DNA of 64,000 nt from positions 1,240,001-1,304,000 of the forward strand of contig NZ_CP063400.1 in the NCBI RefSeq assembly GCF_021729865.1, in the 5' to 3' direction. Of this stretch, positions 1 to 8,645 are shown in pieces. The translations under genes were made by a program, and so were the position numbers. The stretch is from Hydrogenophaga sp. SL48 (GTDB lineage: Bacteria > Pseudomonadota > Gammaproteobacteria > Burkholderiales > Burkholderiaceae_C). Below the pieces are notes generated by a model. The model saw only the letters and a list, made by a program, of their open reading frames with translations, had not been told where the DNA came from and did not search any database. How positions within the stretch are numbered: the stretch's first letter is position 1; every line of letters begins with the position of its first letter.

Positions 1-663
1 GATGCCTCGCACCAGCTGCGCACGCCGTTTGCGGTGCTGCGCACCCAGCTGCAGGGCGCGATGTCGGGGCAGCTGGAAGCGAAGGACACCCTGCCCAAGA
101 TGCTCGCGACCGTCGACCGCTCCAGCGAGCTGGTGCGGCAGCTGCTCTCGCTGGCCAAGGTCGAGCAGCTGGTGGCGCAGGGGCACTGGCAGGAAGTGAA
201 CCTGGACGCCGTGGCGCAGGAGGTGTGCCTGGAATTCGGACCGCTGCTGGCGCGCAAGCGGCTGGATTTTTCTTTCGAGTCGGTGCCGGTGCGCCTCACC
301 ACCGACCCCTGGATGCTGGGTGAGCTGCTGCGCAACCTGCTCTCCAACGCCATCCACCACGCGCCGCGCGGGTCCGCGCTGGGTATGGTGGTGCGCGTGC
401 TGCCGGACCAGGCCGAGCTGCTGATCTGGGACAACGGCGGCGGCATCGATGCCGCGGTGATGGACCGGCTGTTCGAGCCCTTCCAGTCGGCCGCGGGCGG
501 CACCGGCATCGGTCTGGGGCTGTCGATCTGCCGCCAGATCGCGGAATCGATGCAGGCCCGGGTGCAGCTGTTCAACCGCGTGCAGGACGACCGCGTGGTC
601 GGCGTCGATGCCGTGGTGCGCTGGAACCTGGCGCCGGCTTCGGAAGGTGGCTCACATGCCTGA
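1..663 (+). CDS. Sensor histidine kinase, C-terminal part (5' truncated by window edge)
   Basis: The frame is open from base 1, so the N-terminal sensor and membrane part lies outside the window. The phospho-acceptor H-box ASHQLRTPFAVLRTQL starts at codon 2, with the His at bases 10-12. It is followed by an N-box (LRNLLSNAIHH), a G1 box (WDNGGGID) and a G2 box (GTGIGLGLSICRQ), so both HisKA and HATPase domains are complete. The stop overlaps the next ATPase start by 8 bp, which suggests that the kinase and the transporter are one operon. By analogy with TctE-type systems it probably controls the importer that follows; that is inference from position. Confidence 0.9.
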   Translation, partial: DASHQLRTPFAVLRTQLQGAMSGQLEAKDTLPKMLATVDRSSELVRQLLSLAKVEQLVAQGHWQEVNLDAVAQEVCLEFGPLLARKRLDFSFESVPVRLTTDPWMLGELLRNLLSNAIHHAPRGSALGMVVRVLPDQAELLIWDNGGGIDAAVMDRLFEPFQSAAGGTGIGLGLSICRQIAESMQARVQLFNRVQDDRVVGVDAVVRWNLAPASEGGSHA

Positions 664-1717
664 CGCGGTGCGCCTGGACGCGGTGGAGAAGACCTTTGCC
701 GACGGCACGCGCGCGCTGCGCGGCGTGCAACTGCGGTTCGCGCGGCGCCAGCTCACCACGCTGCTCGGGCCCTCGGGCTGCGGCAAGTCGACGCTGCTGC
801 GCCTGGTGGCCGGGCTGGACCAGCCCAGCGCGGGCCGGGTCTTCATCGGCGAGCGCGACGTGACCGGCACCGGCCCCGAGCAGCGGCCGATCAGCATGGT
901 GTTTCAGAGCTACGCGCTGTTTCCGCACCTGGACGTGCAGGGCAACGTGGGCTACGGCCTGGGGCTGGACAGCGCTGCCGCGGCGCGCGACTCGCGGGTG
1001 CAGTCCGCGCTGGAACAGGTGGGGCTGGGGGCGCTGGCCGCCCGTGGCACCGCCTCGCTCTCGGGCGGCCAGCAGCAGCGGGTGGCGCTGGCGCGCGCCC
1101 TGGCCCTGGCGCCCGAGGTGCTGCTGCTCGATGAGCCGTTGTCCAACCTCGACGCCGGCCTGCGGCGACAGATCCGGGAAGAGATCCGCAGCCTGCAGCA
1201 GTCGCTGGGGCTGACGGTGATCTACGTGACCCACGACCAGAACGAAGCCATGGCGGTCAGCGACCACATCGTGGTGCTGCGCGACGGCCAGGTGCAGCAG
1301 GTCGGCAGCCCGCGCGAGATCTACGAGCGGCCGCGGTCCGAATTCGTGGCCGGCTTCATGGGCGACGCGGCGGTGTTCGATGCCGAGGCGGACGGGCAGG
1401 GTGGCCTGCGGCTGGGGCCGCTGAGCGTGGGCACCGGCCTGGCCCGACGCCGCGGTGCCACCCGCGTGGTGGTGCGGCCCGAGGCCTGGCGGCTGGCGCC
1501 GGCCAGTGGCCAGGGCATGGCCGGTCGCATCGAATCGCACGCCTACGAAGGGCGCCAGTCGCATTACCGCGTGCGCACCGCGCTCGGCCTGCTGCAGGTG
1601 CACCGCCACCACGAGCGCCAGACGCTGCAGGTCGGCGCGCCGGTCAGCGTGTTCCTGGACGGTCCCGGTGTCAGCGTGCTGCTGGCCGGGGCCAGCGCCA
1701 TGCCGGAAGGCCCTTGA
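656..1717 (+). CDS. ABC transporter ATP-binding protein (FbpC/PotA-like), first of two
   Basis: 353 aa when started at the ATG at 656, which has a GGAAGGTGG ribosome site upstream and overlaps the kinase stop. Walker A GPSGCGKST is at about residues 38-46, then LSGGQQQRVALARAL and Walker B VLLLDEPLSNLD, and a switch His in YVTHDQNEAMAVSD. The C-terminal ~100 residues look like the TOBE region of ferric-iron, polyamine or sugar-phosphate importers. It powers uptake with the binding protein and permease just downstream. A second, similar ATPase gene closes the operon at 5031, so this one may be a paralogue that pairs with the same permease. Confidence 0.9.
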   Translation: MPDAVRLDAVEKTFADGTRALRGVQLRFARRQLTTLLGPSGCGKSTLLRLVAGLDQPSAGRVFIGERDVTGTGPEQRPISMVFQSYALFPHLDVQGNVGYGLGLDSAAAARDSRVQSALEQVGLGALAARGTASLSGGQQQRVALARALALAPEVLLLDEPLSNLDAGLRRQIREEIRSLQQSLGLTVIYVTHDQNEAMAVSDHIVVLRDGQVQQVGSPREIYERPRSEFVAGFMGDAAVFDAEADGQGGLRLGPLSVGTGLARRRGATRVVVRPEAWRLAPASGQGMAGRIESHAYEGRQSHYRVRTALGLLQVHRHHERQTLQVGAPVSVFLDGPGVSVLLAGASAMPEGP

Positions 1718-1776
1718 AGCCACCACGAACGTCCCGATTCCCCTCAACCGCATCCGTGTCCATCCAAGGAAAGACC

Positions 1777-2799
1777 ATGAAAAAGAACCTCTGGCTCGCC
1801 GCTCCCTTCCTGCTGTTGCCCGCGCTGCCCGCACAGGCGCAGAGCAGCGAGTTCAACCTGATCTGCTCGGCCCAGGCCGCCTGGTGCAACATGCTCGCCG
1901 TCACCTTTGAGAAGACCCAGGGTGTCAAGGTGAACATGACGCTCAAGGGCTCGGGCGAGGCGATCGCGCAGATCATGGCCGAGCGCGCCAACCCCAAGAC
2001 CGACCTCTGGTTCGGCGGCACCGGCGACCCGCACCTGCAGGCGGCCGAGCAGGGCCTGTCGATGGAGTACAAGTCGCCCACGCTGCCTAAGTTGCACGAC
2101 TGGGCGCAGAAGCAGGCGCAGCAGTCGGGCTACAAGACGGTGGGCATCTATTCCGGCCCGCTGGGTTTTGGCTACAACACCGAGCTGCTGGCCAAGAAAA
2201 AACTGGCCGTGCCCAAGACCTGGGCCGACCTGCTCAAGCCCGAGTACAAGGGCGAGATCCAGTCGGCCAACCCGGCCTCCAGCGGCACGGCCTACACCAT
2301 GATCGCGACGCTGGTGCAACTCATGGGCGAAGAGCCGGCGTATGAGTACTTGAAGAAGCTGCACGGCAACATCGGCGCCTACACCCGCTCGGGCACCGGC
2401 CCGATCAAGGCGGTGGCGCGCGGTGAGGCCACCATCTCGATCAGCTTCGTGCACGACGGCCCGGGCGAGAAGGCGCAGGGCTTCCCGCTCGAAACCGTCA
2501 CGCCGTCGGACGGCACGGGCGCCGAGATCGGCTCGATGTCGATCATCAAAGGCTCGCGCAACCTGGACGCGGCCAAGAAGTTCTACGAATGGGCGCTCAC
2601 GCCCTCGGCCCAGGCGCTGGGCGCGGCCACGCTGCAATTCCAGCTGCCGTCGAACAAGGAAACCAAGGTCGACCCTCGCGTGCCCGACTTCCGCAAGATC
2701 AAGCTGATCAACTACGACTACGCGAAATACGGCCAGACCGCCGAGCGCCGCCGCCTGATCCAGCGCTGGGAAAAAGACGTGAACAGCCTGCCGCGCTGA
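1777..2799 (+). CDS. ABC transporter periplasmic substrate-binding protein (FbpA/AfuA-like)
   Basis: 340 aa. The start at 1777 follows an AAGGA ribosome site and begins with a Sec signal peptide (MKKNLWLAAPFLLLPALPAQAQS). The mature part resembles the iron/AfuA binding-protein family (NLICSAQAAWCNML, then DLWFGGTGDPHLQA and GYNTELLAKKKL). Two Cys near the mature N-terminus could pair. It should deliver a solute to the two-domain permease that follows. The substrate is not clear from sequence: this family takes Fe3+, phosphorylated sugars, thiamine or phosphonates. Confidence 0.85.
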   Translation: MKKNLWLAAPFLLLPALPAQAQSSEFNLICSAQAAWCNMLAVTFEKTQGVKVNMTLKGSGEAIAQIMAERANPKTDLWFGGTGDPHLQAAEQGLSMEYKSPTLPKLHDWAQKQAQQSGYKTVGIYSGPLGFGYNTELLAKKKLAVPKTWADLLKPEYKGEIQSANPASSGTAYTMIATLVQLMGEEPAYEYLKKLHGNIGAYTRSGTGPIKAVARGEATISISFVHDGPGEKAQGFPLETVTPSDGTGAEIGSMSIIKGSRNLDAAKKFYEWALTPSAQALGAATLQFQLPSNKETKVDPRVPDFRKIKLINYDYAKYGQTAERRRLIQRWEKDVNSLPR

Positions 2800-2823
2800 C
2801 CCCCACACCCTCCGGAAACTGGC

Positions 2824-5016
2824 ATGAACACCTTGACCTCGCGGTCCGGGCGGGCGTTGGCCGCCTGGACATTGCTGGGGCTGGCCGCTTACGCGCTGCT
2901 GCCCTGGTACTTCCTCCAACAACAATCGCTCTGGGCGGCACTGCCCGGCGTCTGGGGCGGTGATGCCACCGCCAGCGGCGTGGTGCAGGCGGCCCTGCAC
3001 GGGCGGCCCTGGCTCTGGACCGGTCTGGCCGGTCTGCTGATCGCCGGCGCCGGCCTGCTGCTGCCCGTGGGGCGGGCGCAGGGCGGGGTGCTGGTGGGCG
3101 GCGCGCTGCTGGGCCTGGCCGGCCTGCTGGCGAGCGGCTTCGCCATCGGTGCGCCGGGCTGGAGCTTCCAGACCCTGGAGGCCTGGTTCGGCCCGCTGGA
3201 GCACGGCCAGTTTGGCATGGGCTGGGGCGGCTTCGTCGCCATCGCCTGTCTCGTGATGTTGCTCGGCGCTGGCGTGGCACGGCTGGGGTTCTTTCGCGGC
3301 GACGTGTTCGTCGCGGGCGCGGTGGTCGGCTGCGTGAGCCTGCTGGTGCTGTTCGTGGTCTACCCCGTGCTGCGCTCGATGGCCTCGGGCCTGTACGACG
3401 ACATGGGCCTGTGGGCGCCGGGCGCGCTGGTGGACCGGCTGGCCACCGAGCGCATCTGGGGCCTGGGCTGCGTCACCGCCGACACGCGCTGCGGCGTGGC
3501 CTGGAATACCCTGTTCCTGGCCCTGCTGACGGCGGCCGGCACGACCGTGATGGGCACGCTGATGGCGCTGTGGGCCGAGCGCGGTGGCACAAGGCTGCAG
3601 AAGCCGCTGAACGTGCTGGCCATGCTGCCCATCATCACGCCACCTTTCGTGGTCGGCCTGGGCCTGATCCTGCTGTTCGGCCGTGCCGGGCTCTACAACC
3701 AGTTCATGGAATGGGCCTTCGGCGTGGCGCCCTCGCGCTGGTTCTATGGCGTGTTCGGCGTCTGGCTGGCGCAGATGTTCGCCTTCACGCCCATCGCCTT
3801 CATGATCATGCGCGGCGTGGTGCAGGGCGTGAGCCCCTCGCTGGAAGAGGCCGCGCAGACGCTGCGCGCCGACCGGCTGCGCACCTTCATGACGGTGACG
3901 CTGCCGCTGCTCAAGCCGGGCCTGGCCAACGCCTTCCTGGTCGGATTCATCGAGAGCATGGCCGACTTCGGCAACCCCATCATCCTGGGCGGCTCCTACG
4001 CCGTGTTGTCGACCGAGATCTTCTTTGCCATCGTCGGCGCCTCGCTGGACCCGGGCATGGCAGCGGCGCTGGCCTTGGTGCTAACGCTGTTTGCGCTGGT
4101 GGTGTTCTTCATCCAGCGCGGGGTGTTGGGCAGCACCAGCTTCACCACCGTGACCGGCAAGGGCGACGCAGGCCTGCCGATGCCGTTGCCCGATGCGGTG
4201 CGTCGTCTGTGTTTCGGTGTGGCCGGGCCCTGGCTGCTGTTCACCGTGGTGGTCTACCTGTTTGCCTTCGCGGGCGGCTTCGTGAAGACGTGGGGCCGCG
4301 ACTACACGCTCACGCTGGACCACTTCCGTGGCGCCTTCGATCTGCAGTGGGGCGAGCACGGCCTGGTCTGGGCCGGCACGGCCTGGAATTCGCTGTTCAC
4401 CACCGCCTCGCTGGCGGCGATGGCCGCGCCGGTCTGTGCCTTCCTGGGCCTGCTGATCGCCTGGCTGCTGGCGCGCACCGAGTTCCGCGGCAAGGCGGGC
4501 TTCGAGTTCGCGGCACTGTTGACCTTTGCGATTCCCGGCACGGTGCTGGGCGTGAGCTACATCCTGGCCTTCAACGTGCCGCCGATCGAGCTGACCGGCA
4601 CCGGGCTGATCATCGTGCTGTGTTACGTGTTCCGGAATCTGCCGGTGGGCGTGCGCGCCGGCACGGCGGCGTTCAAGCAGCTGGACCGCTCACTGGACGA
4701 GGCCTCGTTCATGCTGCGCGCGGGCACGCTGACCACGCTGCGCCGCGTGGTGCTGCCGCTGCTCAAGCCGGCGCTGACGGCAGCGCTGATCTACAGCTTC
4801 GTGCGTTCGATGACCACGGTCTCGGCCGTGATCTTCCTGGTCTCGGCCAAGTACGAGCTGTCGACCACCTACATCATCGGCCGCGTGGGCAACGGCGAGT
4901 ACGGGCTTGCGCTCGCCTACTGCACCGTGCTGATCGTCTTCATGTCCCTCATCACCGCGCTGGTGCAGCGCCTGGTCGGTGAGCGGCAACTCGGCCGCCG
5001 CTCGGGCGGCCACTGA
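2824..5016 (+). CDS. ABC transporter permease, fused two-domain (FbpB-like)
   Basis: 730 aa integral membrane protein. An N-terminal region of about 200 residues with several hydrophobic segments is followed by two BPD-type permease halves. Each half carries the EAA coupling motif: SLEEAAQTLRADRLRTF in the first and SLDEASFMLRAGTLTTL in the second. This duplicated layout is typical of FbpB/AfuB permeases. It lies 24 bp after the binding protein and 14 bp before the second ATPase, so the genes form one transport operon. Confidence 0.9.
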   Translation: MNTLTSRSGRALAAWTLLGLAAYALLPWYFLQQQSLWAALPGVWGGDATASGVVQAALHGRPWLWTGLAGLLIAGAGLLLPVGRAQGGVLVGGALLGLAGLLASGFAIGAPGWSFQTLEAWFGPLEHGQFGMGWGGFVAIACLVMLLGAGVARLGFFRGDVFVAGAVVGCVSLLVLFVVYPVLRSMASGLYDDMGLWAPGALVDRLATERIWGLGCVTADTRCGVAWNTLFLALLTAAGTTVMGTLMALWAERGGTRLQKPLNVLAMLPIITPPFVVGLGLILLFGRAGLYNQFMEWAFGVAPSRWFYGVFGVWLAQMFAFTPIAFMIMRGVVQGVSPSLEEAAQTLRADRLRTFMTVTLPLLKPGLANAFLVGFIESMADFGNPIILGGSYAVLSTEIFFAIVGASLDPGMAAALALVLTLFALVVFFIQRGVLGSTSFTTVTGKGDAGLPMPLPDAVRRLCFGVAGPWLLFTVVVYLFAFAGGFVKTWGRDYTLTLDHFRGAFDLQWGEHGLVWAGTAWNSLFTTASLAAMAAPVCAFLGLLIAWLLARTEFRGKAGFEFAALLTFAIPGTVLGVSYILAFNVPPIELTGTGLIIVLCYVFRNLPVGVRAGTAAFKQLDRSLDEASFMLRAGTLTTLRRVVLPLLKPALTAALIYSFVRSMTTVSAVIFLVSAKYELSTTYIIGRVGNGEYGLALAYCTVLIVFMSLITALVQRLVGERQLGRRSGGH

Positions 5017-5030
5017 AACGGGAGAACCTC

Positions 5031-6077
5031 ATGACCACACACGGCATCCAGTTCCGCCAGGTGACCAAGCGCTACGGCGGCGCCAACGCGCCCCTGATCG
5101 TCAAGGGCATCGACTTCACCGTGCCCAAGGGCACGCTGACCACCATCCTCGGCCCCTCGGGCTGCGGCAAGACCACCACGCTGCGCATGATCGCGGGGCT
5201 GGAGTCACCCTCCGGCGGCCAGATCCTGATCGACGGCCGCGACGTCACCTCGCTCGGTCCCAGTGAACGCAACGTCAGCATGGTGTTCCAGAGCTACGCG
5301 CTGTTTCCGCACATGAGCGTGCTCGACAACGTGGGCTACGGCCTGAGCGTGAGCGGCCTGCCCAAGGCGGAAATCGCCGAGCGGGCGCGGACGGCGATGG
5401 CGACCGTGGGCCTGGTCGGCATGGACACGCGCCTGCCCAGCGAACTCTCCGGCGGCCAGCAGCAGCGCGTGGCGCTGGCGCGGGCGCTGGTGATCGAGCC
5501 GGCGGTGCTGCTGTTCGACGAGCCCCTGTCCAACCTCGATGCGCGGCTGCGCCGCAGCATGCGCGAGGAGATCCGCAGCCTGCAGCAGCGGCTGGGCCTG
5601 ACCGTGGCCTATGTGACGCACGACCAGAGCGAGGCGCTGGCGGTGAGCGACCAGATCATCGTGATGGACGCGGGCCAGATCGCCCAGGCCGGCGCGCCGC
5701 AAGACCTCTACGAACGCCCGGCGACCGCCTTCGTGGCCGGCTTCATGGGCGAGGCCATGCTGTTCGACGGTGTGAGCGAGCCCGATGGCTCGGTGCGCTT
5801 CGGCCCGATCCGCCTGCAGCCACGCCACCGCCTGCCGGCGGGGCCTGTGAAGGCGGCAATCCGGCCCGAGGCCTGGTCCATCGGCCCGCGCGAAGCGGGC
5901 GGTCTGGGCGGCGAATTGCTCAAACAGGCCTACCTGGGCTCGTTCCAGGAACTGACGGTGCAGACCGAGCTGGGGCCGATCTTCGTGGTCAGCCCGCAGG
6001 TCGACCGCGAATGGCGGCTGGGCGAAGAGCTGGGGCTGACGCTCAAGGACCATGGCGTGACCGTGGTGGCTGCTTGA
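5031..6077 (+). CDS. ABC transporter ATP-binding protein (FbpC-like), second of two
   Basis: 348 aa. Walker A GPSGCGKTT, signature LSGGQQQRVALARAL, Walker B VLLFDEPLSNLD and the switch His in YVTHDQSEALAVSD are all present, with a TOBE-like C-terminus. It is 14 bp from the permease stop and has a GGGAGAA ribosome site. The protein is clearly similar to the ATPase at 656 along its whole length, so the operon carries two ATPase paralogues for one permease. Either both feed the same permease as a heterodimer or one is redundant; the sequence does not decide this. Confidence 0.92.
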   Translation: MTTHGIQFRQVTKRYGGANAPLIVKGIDFTVPKGTLTTILGPSGCGKTTTLRMIAGLESPSGGQILIDGRDVTSLGPSERNVSMVFQSYALFPHMSVLDNVGYGLSVSGLPKAEIAERARTAMATVGLVGMDTRLPSELSGGQQQRVALARALVIEPAVLLFDEPLSNLDARLRRSMREEIRSLQQRLGLTVAYVTHDQSEALAVSDQIIVMDAGQIAQAGAPQDLYERPATAFVAGFMGEAMLFDGVSEPDGSVRFGPIRLQPRHRLPAGPVKAAIRPEAWSIGPREAGGLGGELLKQAYLGSFQELTVQTELGPIFVVSPQVDREWRLGEELGLTLKDHGVTVVAA

Positions 6078-6087
6078 ACAGGTACAC

Positions 6088-6155
6088 CCCCGCGCCGCTG
6101 CGCGTCACCCCCCTCAAGGGGGACGGCACGGGCCGTCTGGCAAAGCCAGCCCGGC
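6088..6155 (+). repeat. Dispersed GC-rich intergenic repeat, copy 1
   Basis: Contains GCGTCACCCCCCTCAAGGGG followed by a GGCAAAGCC half, the same module found at 9848, 12578 and (reverse) 6907 and 59219. CCCCCTCAAGGGGG and the GGC/GCC arms are self-complementary, so a transcript could fold. Confidence 0.6.
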
Positions 6156-6230
6156 GGTGCCTCTGGGTTGGGCCCTTTCATGCGTTGCGGATCTCGCTTC
6201 TGCGACGCGGACAACTGTGATTCTTTTCAA

Positions 6231-6884
6231 ATGAATTCGACAATGACGACAGAGACGGTGGTGTTCGACCTCGGTGGGGTGGTGTTCAATTGGCAGCCGA
6301 CCGTGCTGCTGCGGCAGGTGCTGCCCGGGCGCGCGGCAGACGAGGCCGGCGCGGTGCACTGGGTGCGCGAAATTTTCCAGGCCTTCGATCCCGACGGCGA
6401 CTGGGCGCAGTTCGACCTCGGCAACGCGGAGCCCGAGGTGCTGGCGCAACGCATCGCGCGGCGCACCGGGCTGGCGGTCGGCGAGGTGATGGCGGTGATT
6501 CACGGGCTGGCGCCGCACATGCGGGTGAAGGACGACACGGTCGAGCTGATCCACGACCTCAAGGCGTGTGGCCACCGGCTGGTCTACCTCTCGAACATGC
6601 CGCACGGCCTGGCGCGCTGGATCGAGGACGACCACCCGTTCGCCGACTGGTTCGAGGACGGCATCTTTTCGGCCCGCGTGGCGCTGATGAAACCCGACCC
6701 GGCCATCTTCCACGCGGTGACCGAGAAACTGGCGCTGAGCGATACGTCGCCGGTGTTCATCGACGACGCGCAGCGCAACATCGACGCGGCCCACGCCGTC
6801 GGCTGGCGCGGCGTGCGCTTCGAGACGGCGGCGCAGGTGCGTGCGCAGCTGGTGGACCACGGACTGTTGAACCCTGCGGCCTGA
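6231..6884 (+). CDS. HAD-superfamily phosphatase (YihX-like)
   Basis: 217 aa from the ATG at 6231 (an ATG at 6243 is equally possible). Motif I is VFDLGGVVFNW, with the nucleophile Asp but Gly in place of the second Asp, as in the YihX/haloacid-dehalogenase-like branch. Motif II is LVYLSNMP, motif III is the Lys in LMKPDPAIF, and motif IV is FIDDAQRNIDAA. It stands alone between repeat copies, so its context does not suggest a substrate; a small phosphorylated metabolite is likely from the family. Confidence 0.82.
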   Translation: MNSTMTTETVVFDLGGVVFNWQPTVLLRQVLPGRAADEAGAVHWVREIFQAFDPDGDWAQFDLGNAEPEVLAQRIARRTGLAVGEVMAVIHGLAPHMRVKDDTVELIHDLKACGHRLVYLSNMPHGLARWIEDDHPFADWFEDGIFSARVALMKPDPAIFHAVTEKLALSDTSPVFIDDAQRNIDAAHAVGWRGVRFETAAQVRAQLVDHGLLNPAA

Positions 6885-6906
6885 GGGGTCTTGACCCAGG
6901 ATGCGG

Positions 6907-6961
6907 TGGAACTGGCTTTGCCGGGCCACTTGCATTGCCCCCTTGAGGGGGTTGCGCGCAA
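6907..6961 (-). repeat. Dispersed GC-rich intergenic repeat, copy 2
   Basis: Read on the minus strand it gives GCGCAACCCCCTCAAGGGGG and then CCCGGCAAAGCCAGTTCC, the same order of blocks as the copies at 9848 and 12578. It fills the gap between the HAD gene and the sigma-54 activator. Confidence 0.6.
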
Positions 6962-6991
6962 CGCTGCAGGGGTGACCTCTATCATGCGGGC

Positions 6992-8476
6992 ATGAGCCCC
7001 GACAACCGACTTCCCCGCGACGCACAAAGCATCCTGGAGCTGGCCGCGCGCTCCATGTTCGACCTGTTCGCCAACGCCAGCGAGGGCATGATGCTGGTGG
7101 ACCGCAAAGGGCGGGTGGTGTGGATCAACGACCAGTACCGCCGCTTCCTGCCGGCCCTGGGCTTCGAGCGTGAGGAAGACTTCGTCGGCCACCCGGTCTC
7201 CAGCGTGGTGCAGAACACCCAGATGCACCAGGTGCTGGAAACCGGCAAGCCGATCCTGATCGACCTGCTGACCAACCGCGCCGGCACCTTCGTGGTCAGC
7301 CGCATCCCGCTGCGCGACGACGCGGGCGAGGTGATCGGCGTGCTGGGCATCGTGTTGTTCGACCACCCCGAGACCACGCTGCAGCCGCTGATCGCCAAGT
7401 TCGCGCGGCTGGAGCAGGACCTGAGCGACGCGCGGCGCGAGCTGGCCAGCCAGCGCCGCACCAAGTACACCTTCGCCAGCTTCGTGGGGACCAGCCCGGG
7501 TGCGCTGGAGGTGAAGCGCCAGGCGCGGCGCGCGGCCGCGTCGACCAGCCCGGTGCTGCTGCTGGGTGAAACCGGCACCGGCAAGGAACTGCTGGCGCAC
7601 GCCATCCACGCGTCGTCGCCGCGCGCGGGGCGGCCGTTCGTGAGCGTGAACATGGCGGCCGTGCCCGAGGCGCTGCTGGAGGCCGAGTTCTTCGGCGTCG
7701 CGCCCGGCGCCTACACCGGGGCCGACAAGAAGGGCCGCGACGGCAAGTTCAAGCTGGCCGACGGTGGCACGCTGTTCCTCGACGAGCTGGGCGACATGCC
7801 GATGGCCGTGCAGGTCAAGCTGCTGCGCGCGCTGCAGGAGGGCGAGATCGAGCCGCTGGGCTCCAACAAGCTGCTGCGCTTCGACGTGCGCGTGGTGGCC
7901 GCCACCTCGCGCGACCTGCAGCAGATGGTGCGCAACGGCCAGTTCCGCGAAGACCTGTACTACCGCCTCAATGTGCTGCCCATCCGCGTGCCACCGCTGC
8001 GCGAGCGGCGCGACGACCTGGCGCTGCTGGTGGAGGCGCTGTGCGAAGACATCGCCGCGCGAGGCGCCACGGCCCACCTGGAGATCGAGCCTGCCGCGCT
8101 CGATCTGCTGGCTGCCCAGCCCTGGCGCGGCAACATCCGCGAACTGCGCAACGTGCTGGAACAGCTGGCCCTGCGCAGCGACTCGCCGCAGATCGACGCG
8201 CCGCAGGTGGAGCAGGTGCTGCGCGAGTCGGGCCTGGAGCGCATCGAGCCGCCAAGGGCGCCGGCCGTGCGGGCCGCGAACGCACCGCCACCACAGCCGT
8301 CGGTGGACGAGCGGCCCCTGCCGGAGCAGATCGCCGAGCTGGAGCAGCGGGCCATCGCCGCCGCCCTGGCCCGCACCGGCGGCAACCGGGCGGCGGCGGC
8401 GCGGCTGTTGGGCATCTCGCGCGCCAGCCTGTATGACAAGCTGGGCGGGGTGTCTGAAATTCAGACGATTGACTGA
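6992..8476 (+). CDS. Sigma-54-dependent transcriptional activator with PAS domain
   Basis: 494 aa. A PAS-like sensor domain occupies about residues 20-130 (GMMLVDRKGRVVWINDQYRR). A central AAA+ domain follows: Walker A GETGTGKE, the sigma-54 contact loop GAYTGAD (Tyr variant of GAFTGA), Walker B GGTLFLDELGD and the R-finger region. It ends with a Fis-type helix-turn-helix, NRAAAARLLGISRASLYDKL. The last codons, after the HTH, are encoded by the operator palindromes described at 8452. It probably senses a small ligand through PAS and turns on the transport operon that starts at 8646. Confidence 0.93.
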   Translation: MSPDNRLPRDAQSILELAARSMFDLFANASEGMMLVDRKGRVVWINDQYRRFLPALGFEREEDFVGHPVSSVVQNTQMHQVLETGKPILIDLLTNRAGTFVVSRIPLRDDAGEVIGVLGIVLFDHPETTLQPLIAKFARLEQDLSDARRELASQRRTKYTFASFVGTSPGALEVKRQARRAAASTSPVLLLGETGTGKELLAHAIHASSPRAGRPFVSVNMAAVPEALLEAEFFGVAPGAYTGADKKGRDGKFKLADGGTLFLDELGDMPMAVQVKLLRALQEGEIEPLGSNKLLRFDVRVVAATSRDLQQMVRNGQFREDLYYRLNVLPIRVPPLRERRDDLALLVEALCEDIAARGATAHLEIEPAALDLLAAQPWRGNIRELRNVLEQLALRSDSPQIDAPQVEQVLRESGLERIEPPRAPAVRAANAPPPQPSVDERPLPEQIAELEQRAIAAALARTGGNRAAAARLLGISRASLYDKLGGVSEIQTID

Positions 8477-8520
8477 AATTCAGACATTCCTTGATGTTGA
8501 CGTTTGTCTGAAATTCAGAC
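8452..8520 (+). promoter_or_regulatory. Three activator-binding palindromes (enhancer array)
   Basis: GTCTGAAATTCAGAC occurs at 8452-8466 and 8506-8520, and GACTGAAATTCAGAC at 8471-8485. Each has 7-base arms around a central A. Start-to-start spacing is 19 and 35 bp. They lie 53-121 bp upstream of the -24/-12 promoter at 8573, a normal range for sigma-54 enhancers. The first palindrome and the start of the second are inside the activator's coding 3' end. Confidence 0.8.
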
Positions 8521-8572
8521 GCTTCAAACGGCGATGGGTGGCAAGTCCTTGATTTCATTGGCCTGAGACCCC

Positions 8573-8588
8573 TGGCACGCTACGTGCA
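8573..8588 (+). promoter_or_regulatory. Sigma-54 (-24/-12) promoter
   Basis: TGGCACGCTACGTGCA matches TGGCACG-N4-TTGCW except that G replaces the first T of the -12 element. It is 58 bp before the binding-protein start and downstream of the three palindromes, as expected for a promoter driven by the adjacent activator. Confidence 0.8.
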
Positions 8589-8645
8589 AAACAGGAGAGC
8601 GGACACCGCCCGGGTGCCCCGGAAAAACCTCAGGAGACACACAAC

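Noticed and set aside
1744..3204. Minus-strand open frame of 486 aa across the ABC operon
   Set aside because: Low-complexity shadow spanning two real plus-strand genes and their gap.
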